Source: an uncultured Glaciecola sp.
GTDB lineage: Bacteria > Pseudomonadota > Gammaproteobacteria > Enterobacterales > Alteromonadaceae
Length of the DNA: 63,762 nucleotides
Assembly (NCBI GenBank): GCA_905479945.1
Contig: CAJQOP010000004.1
Span: 1 to 63,762 of the forward strand
Direction of reading: 5' to 3'
A model generated the notes under the pieces. That model searched no databases. It saw only the letters and a list, made by a program, of their open reading frames with translations, and had not been told where the DNA came from. Numbering within the stretch: position 1 is the stretch's first letter; each line of letters begins with the position of its first letter. Both the position numbers and the translations under genes were made by a program. Below are positions 28,346-37,145 of this stretch, piece by piece.

Positions 28346-30076
28346 ATGCGATCAACGAATAATTTTTTAGAGCAACCTTGGGTTACTGCTGTAATAGCAC
28401 TTGCACAAGCTTTTGTACTGCACTTTTTATATATTACGGTAGAAGAAAGTCGGGCTTTTGCGCAATACCCCGAATATTTGAACGCCCTTGCCGGTTTTGT
28501 TATCGCGTTTCCGCTAATATTTCTTTTTATTAAAAGAAACGCTAATCCTAGACATATTCTATACATCTCATTGAGCGTCGCCTTGGTAATAGCATTGTGC
28601 GGCTATTATGCTGGCCTGCAATCTAAGCCGATTGATAAACTGGCAACCTCCAGTATTACTTTTGTTTTTATATTGTGCAGCCTTATCATCGCTTTTAAAG
28701 CTGTTATATATGCGCAACTCTATGTAGCGAATAAGCCTTACACATTTGGCAATTTGTATCAAAACTCCTGGCGGACTTTTATCGTTGGTTTAGAGGCGTG
28801 GATTTTTACTTGGCTATTGTTTGGCATTTTATTTTTGGGCGCGGCGCTTTTTGAAATCATAGGGATAACCCTTTTTAGTGACTTATTAAACGAATCCTAC
28901 ATCACAATTCCCATTTTTACTTTGAGCTTTTCGTTTGCCATAAACTACTTTCAATCAAGTGAAAAAGTGGCTGACACCATCGCTACAGTCCTGCAGGGCA
29001 TAATAAAGTTTGCGCTTCCTCTGATAGTGCTCATCATTATTGGCTTTGCGTTAAGTATAATATTTACTGGCATCGGCACGCTTTGGGAAGATGGGCCAGG
29101 CTCTTCACTAATACTGTGGTTGCAGGCCTTAGCTTTATTTTTTGTCAATACTGTATACATGGGCACGCAAAAGGAAACGCCATATAAGCCATGGTTACAC
29201 ACCTTAATACTTATTGGCATCGCGTTTTTACCCATTTACTCAATGCTCGCTACTTATGGTTTATGGTTACGTATTGACCAATACGGCTTAACGCCTGCTC
29301 GCGGCTTTGGTATGTTGGTCAATTTACTCATCAGTGCTTTTAGCTTCAGCTATCTTGTGGCTATTATCAAAGCGAAAACCAATTGGTTTCTCATCAAAAA
29401 TAAAATCAATGTGGTATTAGGTATTGCGGTAGTTGTTGTGTGCATTTTGCTTAATACACCTTTGTTAAGTATGCAGGTTTTGTCTACTCACAGCCAAATG
29501 ACCCGTTTAGATTTGTCTAAGGCATTATCTAATGTGGAGATGGGTTTCTTTAAAAACAATCTGGGGGCATCTGGTTATAAGGCCCTTGAAAGTATAAGAG
29601 ACCGAATGCTAGCGCTGGATATTAGTTACGACAAACGATTTAAAGATGTTTTCGTTAACTATCGTTATTCGAGAGACTTTGCGCCCGATGCAGAAACTCA
29701 GAACCTCGATAAATCTTACAAAACGGTTCCGGCAAATATACAAGTGCCAAGTATGATTATAGAAGCGACCTTTGATGATAACTATAATGGCCAAGACGTT
29801 GTGTTTATCCAAATAGATCTTAATGGCGACGCTATCGACGATTATATTTCTTTGATTGATGCATCATATGGTGAACTGGCATTTATATGGACCTTCAGTA
29901 ATGATACGTGGAGCAGAAATAGTGCAGCTATTATTGAGGCTTCAGATAGTCTTGATATTGACCAGTTTTTTATAGACCCGAATTTACTTCCAGTTAACGT
30001 TGAAGAACCACAATTTAAGCAATTGAGAATTGGCGACGCGGTCATTTATGTAAGGCCAAAGATGAATAAAAAATAG
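28346..30076 (+). CDS. DUF4153 family membrane protein
   Basis: From the ATG at 28346 the product is 576 residues. It has around ten to twelve hydrophobic helices over the first ~395 residues, in the pattern of DUF4153 proteins (QPWVTAVIALAQAFVLHFLY at the first helix), then a soluble C-terminal domain of ~180 residues that includes IDLNGDAIDDYISL, an acidic loop resembling Ca-binding repeats. The function of the family is unknown. An AAGGAAG ribosome site supports this start over an in-frame ATG 13 codons upstream. Confidence 0.8.
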   Translation: MRSTNNFLEQPWVTAVIALAQAFVLHFLYITVEESRAFAQYPEYLNALAGFVIAFPLIFLFIKRNANPRHILYISLSVALVIALCGYYAGLQSKPIDKLATSSITFVFILCSLIIAFKAVIYAQLYVANKPYTFGNLYQNSWRTFIVGLEAWIFTWLLFGILFLGAALFEIIGITLFSDLLNESYITIPIFTLSFSFAINYFQSSEKVADTIATVLQGIIKFALPLIVLIIIGFALSIIFTGIGTLWEDGPGSSLILWLQALALFFVNTVYMGTQKETPYKPWLHTLILIGIAFLPIYSMLATYGLWLRIDQYGLTPARGFGMLVNLLISAFSFSYLVAIIKAKTNWFLIKNKINVVLGIAVVVVCILLNTPLLSMQVLSTHSQMTRLDLSKALSNVEMGFFKNNLGASGYKALESIRDRMLALDISYDKRFKDVFVNYRYSRDFAPDAETQNLDKSYKTVPANIQVPSMIIEATFDDNYNGQDVVFIQIDLNGDAIDDYISLIDASYGELAFIWTFSNDTWSRNSAAIIEASDSLDIDQFFIDPNLLPVNVEEPQFKQLRIGDAVIYVRPKMNKK

Positions 30077-30178
30077 CGGTAGCACTGTCTAATTTTAGCA
30101 TTTTGACACACGGCTAAACTGCCCTTACAACACTTGAGCTTGTTGATACACTAAAGGTCATCAACTTGAAACATCCTT

Positions 30179-30292
30179 CGTCATGCTCGCGGAGGCGAGT
30201 ACCTCCATCATTACACTCAGAGTCCAGCAAAGCCTACTTTTTTTTAAACTTACCAGTGTACGTGGGAGGTCACCGCCTTCGCGGTGATGACC
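30179..30292. repeat. Two REP-like palindromic units in inverted orientation (BIME-like)
   Basis: CGTCATGCTCGCGGAGGCGA (30179-30198, continuing to 30206) matches, in reverse complement, the unit at 30265-30292. Shared bases include GTCAT, CGCG, AGGCG and ACCTCC, while the stem bases covary. Each unit folds into a hairpin (for example GTCACCGC-CTTC-GCGGTGATGAC). The rest of 30077-30445 holds no gene. Such units are commonly mobilised by RAYT transposases and act as mRNA-end or gyrase-binding sites. Confidence 0.7.
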
Positions 30293-30445
30293 TAGGTTGT
30301 TTTAGTGTAGTGCGAACAACGTAAACAGGCCGCTTATGCCGTGCAAGCGACAGTCAGCCAAGAGGGCTAAATTGCTGCTTTAGAGTATTGAAGTCGAAAA
30401 ATCCGCTAATCGCAGGCATTGCAGTCAGAGGAAATAACTATAAGG

Positions 30446-30736
30446 TCATGAAAGTATAAGTCTCAAATCACCTTTTCTAACCACACGAGATATTTCAATA
30501 AAATCGTGGCGCTCAATGAAATAAATAGAATACGTTTTGAATACTGCGCGTCTATATGATGGACGAATTTCTTCAACTGCTTGAAAGTGATTTGGACTAC
30601 TAGAGATTTTTTCGAACATACTACTAAGTTCATGATAAAAGGCTAGTGCTGTATCTACGCCAAAATGCTCAATACCATAATTAAAAATATCAACTAAGTC
30701 ATCATCGGCTTTTTGCGTTAATTTATAATTTGCCAC
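30446..30736 (-). CDS. parE: ParE-family toxin
   Basis: The 96-residue product shows the RelE/ParE fold: YKLTQKADDDLVDIFNYGIE at the start, EEIRPSYRRAVFKTYSIYFI in the middle and the final strand IEISRVVRKGDLR. ParE toxins block DNA gyrase and are neutralised by the adjacent antitoxin. Its start overlaps the end of the antitoxin gene by 14 bp, the normal coupled arrangement. Complete and apparently intact. Confidence 0.88.
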   Translation of the reverse strand: MANYKLTQKADDDLVDIFNYGIEHFGVDTALAFYHELSSMFEKISSSPNHFQAVEEIRPSYRRAVFKTYSIYFIERHDFIEISRVVRKGDLRLILS

Positions 30737-30980
30737 TTATCGACCTGCTGGCAAGAACCTCGGCCATAATATCTGCTGGAGTGCGTTGTGACAGGCCACT
30801 ATACTCGGCAGCAATTAGTGCTTCGCGAATAAAGTTTACTTCTTCATGCCTTGCCTGTTCTTTTCGAATAAGATCTCTAAGCAACTCACTATCACTTGCA
30901 TATTTACCCACAGACAACTGGGATTGTAGCCATTCGTTCTGCTGTTCAGTCAGCGTGATACTCTTTTTTACCATACCCAT
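30723..30980 (-). CDS. parD: ParD-family antitoxin
   Basis: From the ATG at 30980 the product is 85 residues, with a ribbon-helix-helix DNA-binding start (MGMVKKSITLTEQQNEWLQS) and a ParD-type body (GKYASDSELLRDLIRKEQ) leading to a toxin-binding tail. It binds ParE and represses the operon promoter. The upstream in-frame ATG at 31040 is rejected because the RHH fold begins at the chosen start, which is preceded by AAGG. It comes first in the operon, as usual for ParDE. Confidence 0.88.
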   Translation of the reverse strand: MGMVKKSITLTEQQNEWLQSQLSVGKYASDSELLRDLIRKEQARHEEVNFIREALIAAEYSGLSQRTPADIMAEVLASRSISGKL

Positions 30981-31103
30981 AATATTTACCTTGGAGCATA
31001 AAGTAGGATTAAATACTACCATTAGGAATGAGTATTGCAAAGTGCTTAAACGGAAATAACGGCGAAGATATGGTTCTTCGTCTAAGCCCTAGAGGTAAAC
31101 ATC

Positions 31104-31253
31104 ATGTATCAAATAGCAATTTACACAAAGAAAGCGAGAGAGTATGTGTCCAAGCTTATTGGACAAGATAATCTCACGCATAGTGATTTTCTATTCCCTG
31201 TTAAGCCGATCGACGTTAAAACTTATTATAGTAGACCATCTTTTTCCAATTGA
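31104..31253 (+). CDS. Possible 49-residue ORF (MYQIAIYTKKAREYVSKLIG...)
   Basis: An ATG at 31104 with GAGG 8 bp upstream opens a 49-codon frame ending at 31251-31253, overlapping the 3' end of the convergent SDR gene by 28 bp. No family is recognised. It may be a real small protein, a remnant, or chance; the ribosome site is the only positive evidence. Confidence 0.25.
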   Translation: MYQIAIYTKKAREYVSKLIGQDNLTHSDFLFPVKPIDVKTYYSRPSFSN

Positions 31254-32275
31254 TTGGCATGGTCAACCAGAGTTTGCTTTATGCTACGGTACTCAATGCC
31301 TAAATCTTTTTGACTGTAACTGTTGTCAAACGCCAATGGGTAACCGATATTATTTTTAACAAACTTTCGAGTTAAGCCCGCCATAGGAGCAACCAGCCAA
31401 ACCAACCATTTAGGAAGCATTTTACTTGGTAATGGGTATTTACTGCCGAATTCTTCACGTAAGGCACTCGCCATTTCTAATACCGAAGGGCTCTGTGCTA
31501 CCAAGATATGTCTTCCCGTTGCTCCCGATCGAAACGCTGCTTGCACATGAGCATTTGCAACGTCTCTTACATCTACAAGACCAAAAGCTAAATCAGGCGC
31601 ACCTGTTTTATATTGACCTTTCAACAGACCCCTCATGAAATCAATACTGGTAGAGTCTTTACGGTTGGTTAATGACGGCCCCATTATGAAACCAGGGTTA
31701 ATCACCACTAAGTCCCAACGGGTTTGTTCACCGTTCATTTTCCAAGCAAGCTTTTCAGCCAAGGTCTTAGAGAGTGAATAGGGCTGATGGTCAACACTGC
31801 TGGTCGTATTCCAGTGCGCTTCCGTAAATATACCTTGCTGCGTGTCTAATAAATCACATGAATCGCCATAGATAGAAACCACACTGCTGGTAAGCACTAC
31901 TCGTTTTACTGTGTCGGTTTTTTCGACTTGTGCCAATACATTACGAGTACCTTCTTCGGCAGGTTTAATCAGCTGCTGTTGTGGGTCTTTAATACCTGAA
32001 ATGACAAACGGTGAGGCCATGTGAATAACGGTGTCACAGCCGGTCATAGCTTCTGCAAAGCTACCCTCGGTTAGTAGATCAGCATTGAACAACGTCAGCG
32101 TACCAGAGGCTTTTTCGGCAATATCAAGCAAGTGTTGATGTTTCTGCTGGGCATTAACATCGCGCACCGTGGCATGAACCGTTTGGCCTTGCTCAAGTAG
32201 CTGCTTTATTGCCCAAGATGCTAAGTAACCTGTAGCACCAGTGACCAATATTGTTTGTGTTTGTTCAGTGCTCAT
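31226..32275 (-). CDS. NAD(P)-dependent extended SDR, dihydroflavonol reductase-like
   Basis: The 349-residue product starts with the Rossmann motif ILVTGATGYLASWAIKQLL, has the VIHMASPF segment and the catalytic YSLSK motif (QPYSLSKTLAEKLAWK) typical of dihydroflavonol 4-reductase/cinnamoyl-CoA reductase-like SDRs, which reduce aldehydes or ketones. In bacteria such enzymes have broad carbonyl-reductase activity. It is a single gene in its direction, preceded by about 600 bp without a gene. Confidence 0.85.
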   Translation of the reverse strand: MSTEQTQTILVTGATGYLASWAIKQLLEQGQTVHATVRDVNAQQKHQHLLDIAEKASGTLTLFNADLLTEGSFAEAMTGCDTVIHMASPFVISGIKDPQQQLIKPAEEGTRNVLAQVEKTDTVKRVVLTSSVVSIYGDSCDLLDTQQGIFTEAHWNTTSSVDHQPYSLSKTLAEKLAWKMNGEQTRWDLVVINPGFIMGPSLTNRKDSTSIDFMRGLLKGQYKTGAPDLAFGLVDVRDVANAHVQAAFRSGATGRHILVAQSPSVLEMASALREEFGSKYPLPSKMLPKWLVWLVAPMAGLTRKFVKNNIGYPLAFDNSYSQKDLGIEYRSIKQTLVDHANQLEKDGLL

Positions 32276-32888
32276 ACTTTATCCTTTTGAGTTCTAAGTT
32301 TCTTAATATCGAAATGAATATAATAAAAACCGAAGTCTAACCTTTTATTGGGCATTACCGTAATTAATTGCAATTACGGATCATAATAGACCGGACTAGA
32401 AGAAGAGGAGTATAGGTACAGGTAAAACGTCATTTTTCGTATTCAGGTGACTGAGTTACCTTTGTATCACTACGGTAACTTCAATGCTTGGAACAACTGG
32501 AAATTAACGATCGCTGATCGCGTATTTTCACCTTCATTATGAGGAAGCGTTTAGTCCGCTTTGGGTTCACCAGTCCTTTTACAATACATTGGCGAAGGTT
32601 GGCAGAGCGCTCTAATGGGACTAAATTCATCTAAACTGCTACGTCGGCTTCAGCTCCCCATTGCCGTGATACAATAAACTTCTGTTAAATGGTGCTTGAA
32701 CGGCCGAAACTCCTCTTAAATACATGTTTGACGACAGTCGGCTAACTGCCCAAACTAATGGAATGGTCGCCTCCCTTCCCAAACTAGAAACGTAATGGCA
32801 AAGTGGTGAGGCTTAACCTTATTAAAAGATGGTTTTAATATCAGCGAAGCAGACCTTTCGTCAATTTGTTGATACCGGCGGTGTGCAA
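32276..32888. other. 613 bp intergenic region without a recognised gene
   Basis: No convincing coding frame, RNA gene or terminator was found. Around 32740-32760 the sequence GACGACAGTCGGCTAACTGCC resembles GCGACAGTCAGCCAAGAGGGC at 30349-30369, hinting at a degenerate dispersed element. The TonB operon ends at 32889 and no clear terminator hairpin follows it. Confidence 0.4.
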
Positions 32889-34142
32889 TTAGTTTAAAAC
32901 TTGCTGCATGCTTTCTACTTTGCGTTGCTCACTAGCAATATAGCTTATCCAACTTTGTGCATGCTTAATTGACTTCTCGTAATTTTTAGCTTGTTCGCAT
33001 GCTTCAATGGCTTTTTTATATTCCTTCATTTTGAAGCGAGCCATTCCCATCAACAACCAGGCTTCCCCTTCAAGCTTCTCGCTTAGCCCTTTTTCAAAAC
33101 CTAAGGTAAGTGTTTTTTCAGCATCTTTCCACTGCGCCATATCAAAATGCAAGTAGGCTTTTTGCAGGTAATTATCACCGTTCTGCGATAATTTAGCGGC
33201 CTGATCCAGCGTCGAAATAGCTTTTTCTCGCTCTGCTGCATATCGCCATGCTTGTGCTAGCATCTCAAAATTAGAGGCCGTGGCCTCTAACTGCCCTTTT
33301 TCCAGCGCTTTTTCTAACACCATCGCACCTTTGTACGGGTTTTTTTCAGACAAATATAAACTAGCTAGATTTCGCAGCTGTGAACCAGCGATAATGCGAC
33401 CATCCTCATATAGAGATTCCATTAACACCGTTTGTTTATCAAGCCTGTCCAATTGACCATATACCGAGGCTAGATAAAGCATATAACTTGTTTTGGGATA
33501 GTACTTGATAAGTTCTTCTAAAACACCGCGCATATCGTCCATTTGTCCAAGTTCAAAATGGATAGCATTTAGTAACAAAAGTAGGTTCTCTTTTGGCGTT
33601 ATTTGCATCTGTAGCGACAATTCTCTTCCTTTAGTTGCCGCATCTAAGGCCTTATTCCAGTCTTCCAGTTTGTAATTTGCCTGTGCCAACAGCGTATAAT
33701 CAATAGGTTTAATTGTTTCACCTGCCGTTTCGATAATTTGCTCGCAGAAATATCGGGCTTGCCCGAAGTTCTCGAGCACCAGATTTAGTTGTGCTAGTGT
33801 TTTAAGCGTTTGAATACTTAAAGATAATGGCATATCACCAGCGGAATCTAAAACTTGCTCAAAGGAGTCAATAGCGCTGTTTAAGTCGTTTTTTCGATAG
33901 TGAATTGAGCCCATCAATGAATAAATTTGGGCTTTTTCATACTTTGAAGATCGCTTCTTAATAAGTTGTGCCAAAATCAATAGCGCTTCGCTATATTCTT
34001 TCTCTTCAACTAATAGATTTGCTTTTTCCATTGCTTTGAAAACTTTTAAACTAATAGCATAGGATTTTTCTGCTGCTTTGAGATTAGCAGCAGGTGAGCA
34101 AACTAGCATGCAAAATACAATCAATATACTTACCCATTTCAT
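32889..34142 (-). CDS. Periplasmic TPR-repeat protein of the TonB operon
   Basis: The 417-residue product has a signal peptide (ILIVFCMLVCSPAANLKA) followed by helical repeats with TPR spacing (ALLILAQLIKKRSSKYEKAQ, AIDSFEQVLDSAGDMP, and ALDAATKGRELSLQ) over most of its length. TPR proteins in this position are conserved in the TonB2-type systems of Vibrio and Alteromonadales, where they assist TonB-dependent uptake. Its start overlaps the tonB stop as ATGA, so it is translationally coupled and last in the operon. Confidence 0.85.
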   Translation of the reverse strand: MKWVSILIVFCMLVCSPAANLKAAEKSYAISLKVFKAMEKANLLVEEKEYSEALLILAQLIKKRSSKYEKAQIYSLMGSIHYRKNDLNSAIDSFEQVLDSAGDMPLSLSIQTLKTLAQLNLVLENFGQARYFCEQIIETAGETIKPIDYTLLAQANYKLEDWNKALDAATKGRELSLQMQITPKENLLLLLNAIHFELGQMDDMRGVLEELIKYYPKTSYMLYLASVYGQLDRLDKQTVLMESLYEDGRIIAGSQLRNLASLYLSEKNPYKGAMVLEKALEKGQLEATASNFEMLAQAWRYAAEREKAISTLDQAAKLSQNGDNYLQKAYLHFDMAQWKDAEKTLTLGFEKGLSEKLEGEAWLLMGMARFKMKEYKKAIEACEQAKNYEKSIKHAQSWISYIASEQRKVESMQQVLN

Positions 34143-34807
34143 TCTATTACTCCTCGATCAGCAAGGGTGTATTCAAATCGGTTACGAACTTGAGGTACTT
34201 CGATTGCTTCACCATTGACGATCCTAGGTTTGTACTTAAACTTTCTTGCAGCGTTAATCGATGCTCTGGCAAATACTTGTGGGCATATATCAGGCACAAT
34301 GCTCAGATCTTTAGTCTTTCCAGAAGCACTCACCGTGAATTCTACAGTGCAATTTCCTTCTATTCCTTCTATCGCAGCCTTTATAGGATAGGCTGGGGCT
34401 ACTTTTACGATAGGTAAATACTCACCATCCCCAGTGCCGATTACGCCACCAATATCGACTCCCATATCCGTATTAACGGTGGGAATTGATATCGCTAAGC
34501 TGGCGTCGCTGAGATTGCTTTGATCAGCCTGAGGGGCTGGCGGTGCAGGTGGCGTTTCTTGAGTTTTTGGGCGCTGTGGCTTAGGCTTTTTGCGCTGAGA
34601 ATTTTCCTCGCGCTTTACCCGAACAAAATCCAAAATACTTGCCCGAGAACTATCCCTTAACTCTTGCTGACTGGCTTCAATTAGTACATTCATAAATAAG
34701 GTCAATGCGCCAGCGATGACGACTCCAACTAAAGAAGCAATACCCAGCCTGAGCCAGAAGTATCCATCATTGAATTCCATTGTATGGATTAAATGGGAAT
34801 TTCTCAT
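34139..34807 (-). CDS. Energy transducer TonB (TonB2 type)
   Basis: The 222-residue product has one N-terminal membrane anchor (LRLGIASLVGVVIAGALTLF), a periplasmic Pro/Lys-rich spacer (KKPKPQRPKTQETPPAPPAP) and a TonB C-terminal domain (VKVAPAYPIKAAIEGIEGNC, then INAARKFKYKPRIVNGEAI). It transmits proton-motive force from ExbB/ExbD to outer-membrane TonB-dependent receptors. It begins 3 bp after exbD and overlaps the TPR gene. Confidence 0.92.
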   Translation of the reverse strand: MRNSHLIHTMEFNDGYFWLRLGIASLVGVVIAGALTLFMNVLIEASQQELRDSSRASILDFVRVKREENSQRKKPKPQRPKTQETPPAPPAPQADQSNLSDASLAISIPTVNTDMGVDIGGVIGTGDGEYLPIVKVAPAYPIKAAIEGIEGNCTVEFTVSASGKTKDLSIVPDICPQVFARASINAARKFKYKPRIVNGEAIEVPQVRNRFEYTLADRGVIE

Positions 34808-34810
34808 AAT

Positions 34811-35218
34811 CTAGGTTCTGTCTGCAGCCAAAGCGATGTCATATACGCCGGCTTTACGTGACGCGTCCATAACGTTAACCAATATTTCGTTTCGAGACAT
34901 TTTATCTGCTTGTATTACCACTATCCCTTTCGGGTTTTCAGCATGCAAGCGTTCAATGTTGGGTCTAAGCGCACGCAAGTCGACCTCTCTGCGATTGATC
35001 CATACTTTATTATTGGCATCTATTGCTATCAAAATATTGGCTTTTTCTTGAACCACTGTTGTCGATGCTTTTGGAGCATCGACTTCTATACCCGAAAGCT
35101 TGACAAAGGTAGCGGTGACAATGAAAAAAATCAGCATGATAAAAACAACATCCAGCATAGGAGTAATGTCGACACTTGCATCTTGTTCCTGAGTTTGATG
35201 AAAAACGAATCTACGCAT
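34811..35218 (-). CDS. exbD: Biopolymer transport protein ExbD/TolR
   Basis: The 135-residue product has a single membrane helix with the key Asp (SVDITPMLDVVFIMLIFFIV), followed by a periplasmic domain (IDANNKVWINRREVDLRALR). ExbD dimers sit inside the ExbB ring and couple proton flow to TonB. Its start overlaps the end of exbB by 8 bp. Confidence 0.93.
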   Translation of the reverse strand: MRRFVFHQTQEQDASVDITPMLDVVFIMLIFFIVTATFVKLSGIEVDAPKASTTVVQEKANILIAIDANNKVWINRREVDLRALRPNIERLHAENPKGIVVIQADKMSRNEILVNVMDASRKAGVYDIALAADRT

Positions 35219-35762
35219 GTGAAGTTTCCTTTAATTTATTTACAGACAAGTTTTCTTGAAATCGTAACTTCAGGGCTTTCGCTTTATCGATTAAATAATT
35301 GCTGATCATCAGTCCCGAAATAGCAACTACCATGCCTGCCATGGTTGATACTGTTGCTTTAGAGACTCCTCCTGCAGTTGTTCTGGCACTATTGTTACCC
35401 GTCACTGCCAATGCATCAAAAATTTCCAACATGCCCATTACCGTTCCTAGCAAACCAAGCAAGGGACAGATCTTCACTATGGTGCTGATAAGCTGAAGAT
35501 TTCGCGACATCTCTCTGTTGACCCGACTGACCAATAGCTGTCTGAATTGCGCCGTATGCCAGTCTGACATTCCATCACGTTGTTGCCATAAGCTGACTAG
35601 CAGTTTTTGCTTACGTGGAAATACCACCATAAGAAAAACCAGTCGTTCCAAAATCAATCCCCACATAACCGCCGCCATCACAATGATGAGAAGGAGAATA
35701 TCGCCACCTAATTCAAGCATATCGCCAAACCAAGGAAACAAATTATCTATCCATGCAAACAT
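35211..35762 (-). CDS. exbB: ExbB/TolQ-type proton channel protein (short ExbB2 form)
   Basis: The 183-residue product has three hydrophobic helices and the MotA/TolQ/ExbB core (ISTIVKICPLLGLLGTVMGM, then ATVSTMAGMVVAISGLMISN). It forms the inner-membrane proton channel with ExbD. It lies 9 bp after ttpC in a tightly packed operon. Confidence 0.93.
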   Translation of the reverse strand: MFAWIDNLFPWFGDMLELGGDILLLIIVMAAVMWGLILERLVFLMVVFPRKQKLLVSLWQQRDGMSDWHTAQFRQLLVSRVNREMSRNLQLISTIVKICPLLGLLGTVMGMLEIFDALAVTGNNSARTTAGGVSKATVSTMAGMVVAISGLMISNYLIDKAKALKLRFQENLSVNKLKETSHA

Positions 35763-35771
35763 GATTGACTC

Positions 35772-37145
35772 CTATGTGTCCGAAGCACGAAGCGCTATCA
35801 AGGCGACGGCTTCTTGCTCGATGATTTGTGTGATTTTGGTTGCCTTGCTGTTGACTAAGTTGTGTAGCAATAGAGTAGGAATGGCGACTACCAGACCCAG
35901 CACGGTTGTTACTAAGGCTTGTGAGATCCCACCAGCCATTAATTTTGGGTCACCTGCGCCAAACAAGGTAATTGCCTGAAATGTGATAATCATTCCTGTA
36001 ACCGTACCCAAAAGGCCTAATAATGGTGCTACCGCCGCGCTTATTTTTAAAAATGATAAGCCTCGATTAATAGGCGGGATTTCACGAAGTACTGCCTCTC
36101 CTAATTTAATTTCCAGTTGTTCTAAGTTTTCTTTTTTGTTGTCTTGATAGACCTGTATTATCCGCCCAAGCGGATTATTGCTCGGCTTATTAAGATGAGT
36201 TAACTGATTACTAATATTACGGTCCATTAATAATAAGTAGATAAAACGTCCGATTGCTAGCAACACGACTACTACGCCCAAAGAGACAATAACGTACCCT
36301 ATTACTCCCCCTTGCTGCACCCGCTCGATAAGATTTGGAGTTGCCCCCATGAGAGAAATTAATTGGCCGCGAATAGGATCAATAGTAAAAGGAATAACGT
36401 CCCCGGAGCTTGCTGCAATTTCCTCTGCACCTACCATATAGCGAGCCGAGGGCTGCCTTGGAAACTCTACAATGCGGCCGGTTTCAGCAATACGTTGAAT
36501 GTACTTTTCATCCGAAATAAGATTAAAAGTGCCGACTCGAATAAGATCTGTTTCTATTTCCTGACCATTTTGCAAAAGTACAGTTTGTGTAGACTGCACG
36601 ATTTTTCCAGATTCGGTCATCTCACGCTGAAGTTCGAACCATAGTGCTTCAATCTCCTTAACAGAAGGCAACTCAGTAACCTGGCCCATTTTCTCCGAAA
36701 AAGCGTTAAGGCGTTGTGAGCGCTCGGGATAATGTAATTGAATTAGGGAGTTATCAAACTGACCTTGGGTATCATTAGATACTAACTGCAATACCCCAAA
36801 CAACTCTTTTAGTGACCCTAATCGTTCAGTAAGCCTCTGTTGTGAAACAGTAATTTGTTGCTCATTCACTTCAAATCCTTGCTCATTTTTTAGGCTTAGC
36901 GCTTCAGCCTTAGCGCGATCATTCTTAATCTGGCGTAGCATAGACTGTTGCTGTTCCCGATTTTCTGAGAACGCTTTAATACGGTTTTGATTAAGTTCTT
37001 GATCTTGTCGGTTTCCTTGCTTTACTTGCTCTAACAATTCATCCACTGAAAGCGGTTTTTGTTGTTGTGCTAAGCCTGTCATACTGCAGCAAGACAGGAT
37101 TATAGTGACAATAATTGGGTAAAAAGCGTTACTTGAGTTAGTCAT
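35772..37145 (-). CDS. TtpC-like long ExbB-family protein of the TonB2 system
   Basis: The 457-residue product has a signal peptide (ending near GLAQQ), a long periplasmic coiled-coil region (~25-160: QNRIKAFSENREQQQSMLRQ), a beta-rich part, and then a C-terminal ExbB/TolQ module with three helices (VIVSLGVVVVLLAIGRFIYL, AAVAPLLGLLGTVTGMIITF, ALVTTVLGLVVAIPTLLL). This architecture matches TtpC, needed for TonB2-dependent iron transport in Vibrio. Its start overlaps the DUF3450 stop as TAATG. Confidence 0.9.
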   Translation of the reverse strand: MTNSSNAFYPIIVTIILSCCSMTGLAQQQKPLSVDELLEQVKQGNRQDQELNQNRIKAFSENREQQQSMLRQIKNDRAKAEALSLKNEQGFEVNEQQITVSQQRLTERLGSLKELFGVLQLVSNDTQGQFDNSLIQLHYPERSQRLNAFSEKMGQVTELPSVKEIEALWFELQREMTESGKIVQSTQTVLLQNGQEIETDLIRVGTFNLISDEKYIQRIAETGRIVEFPRQPSARYMVGAEEIAASSGDVIPFTIDPIRGQLISLMGATPNLIERVQQGGVIGYVIVSLGVVVVLLAIGRFIYLLLMDRNISNQLTHLNKPSNNPLGRIIQVYQDNKKENLEQLEIKLGEAVLREIPPINRGLSFLKISAAVAPLLGLLGTVTGMIITFQAITLFGAGDPKLMAGGISQALVTTVLGLVVAIPTLLLHNLVNSKATKITQIIEQEAVALIALRASDT

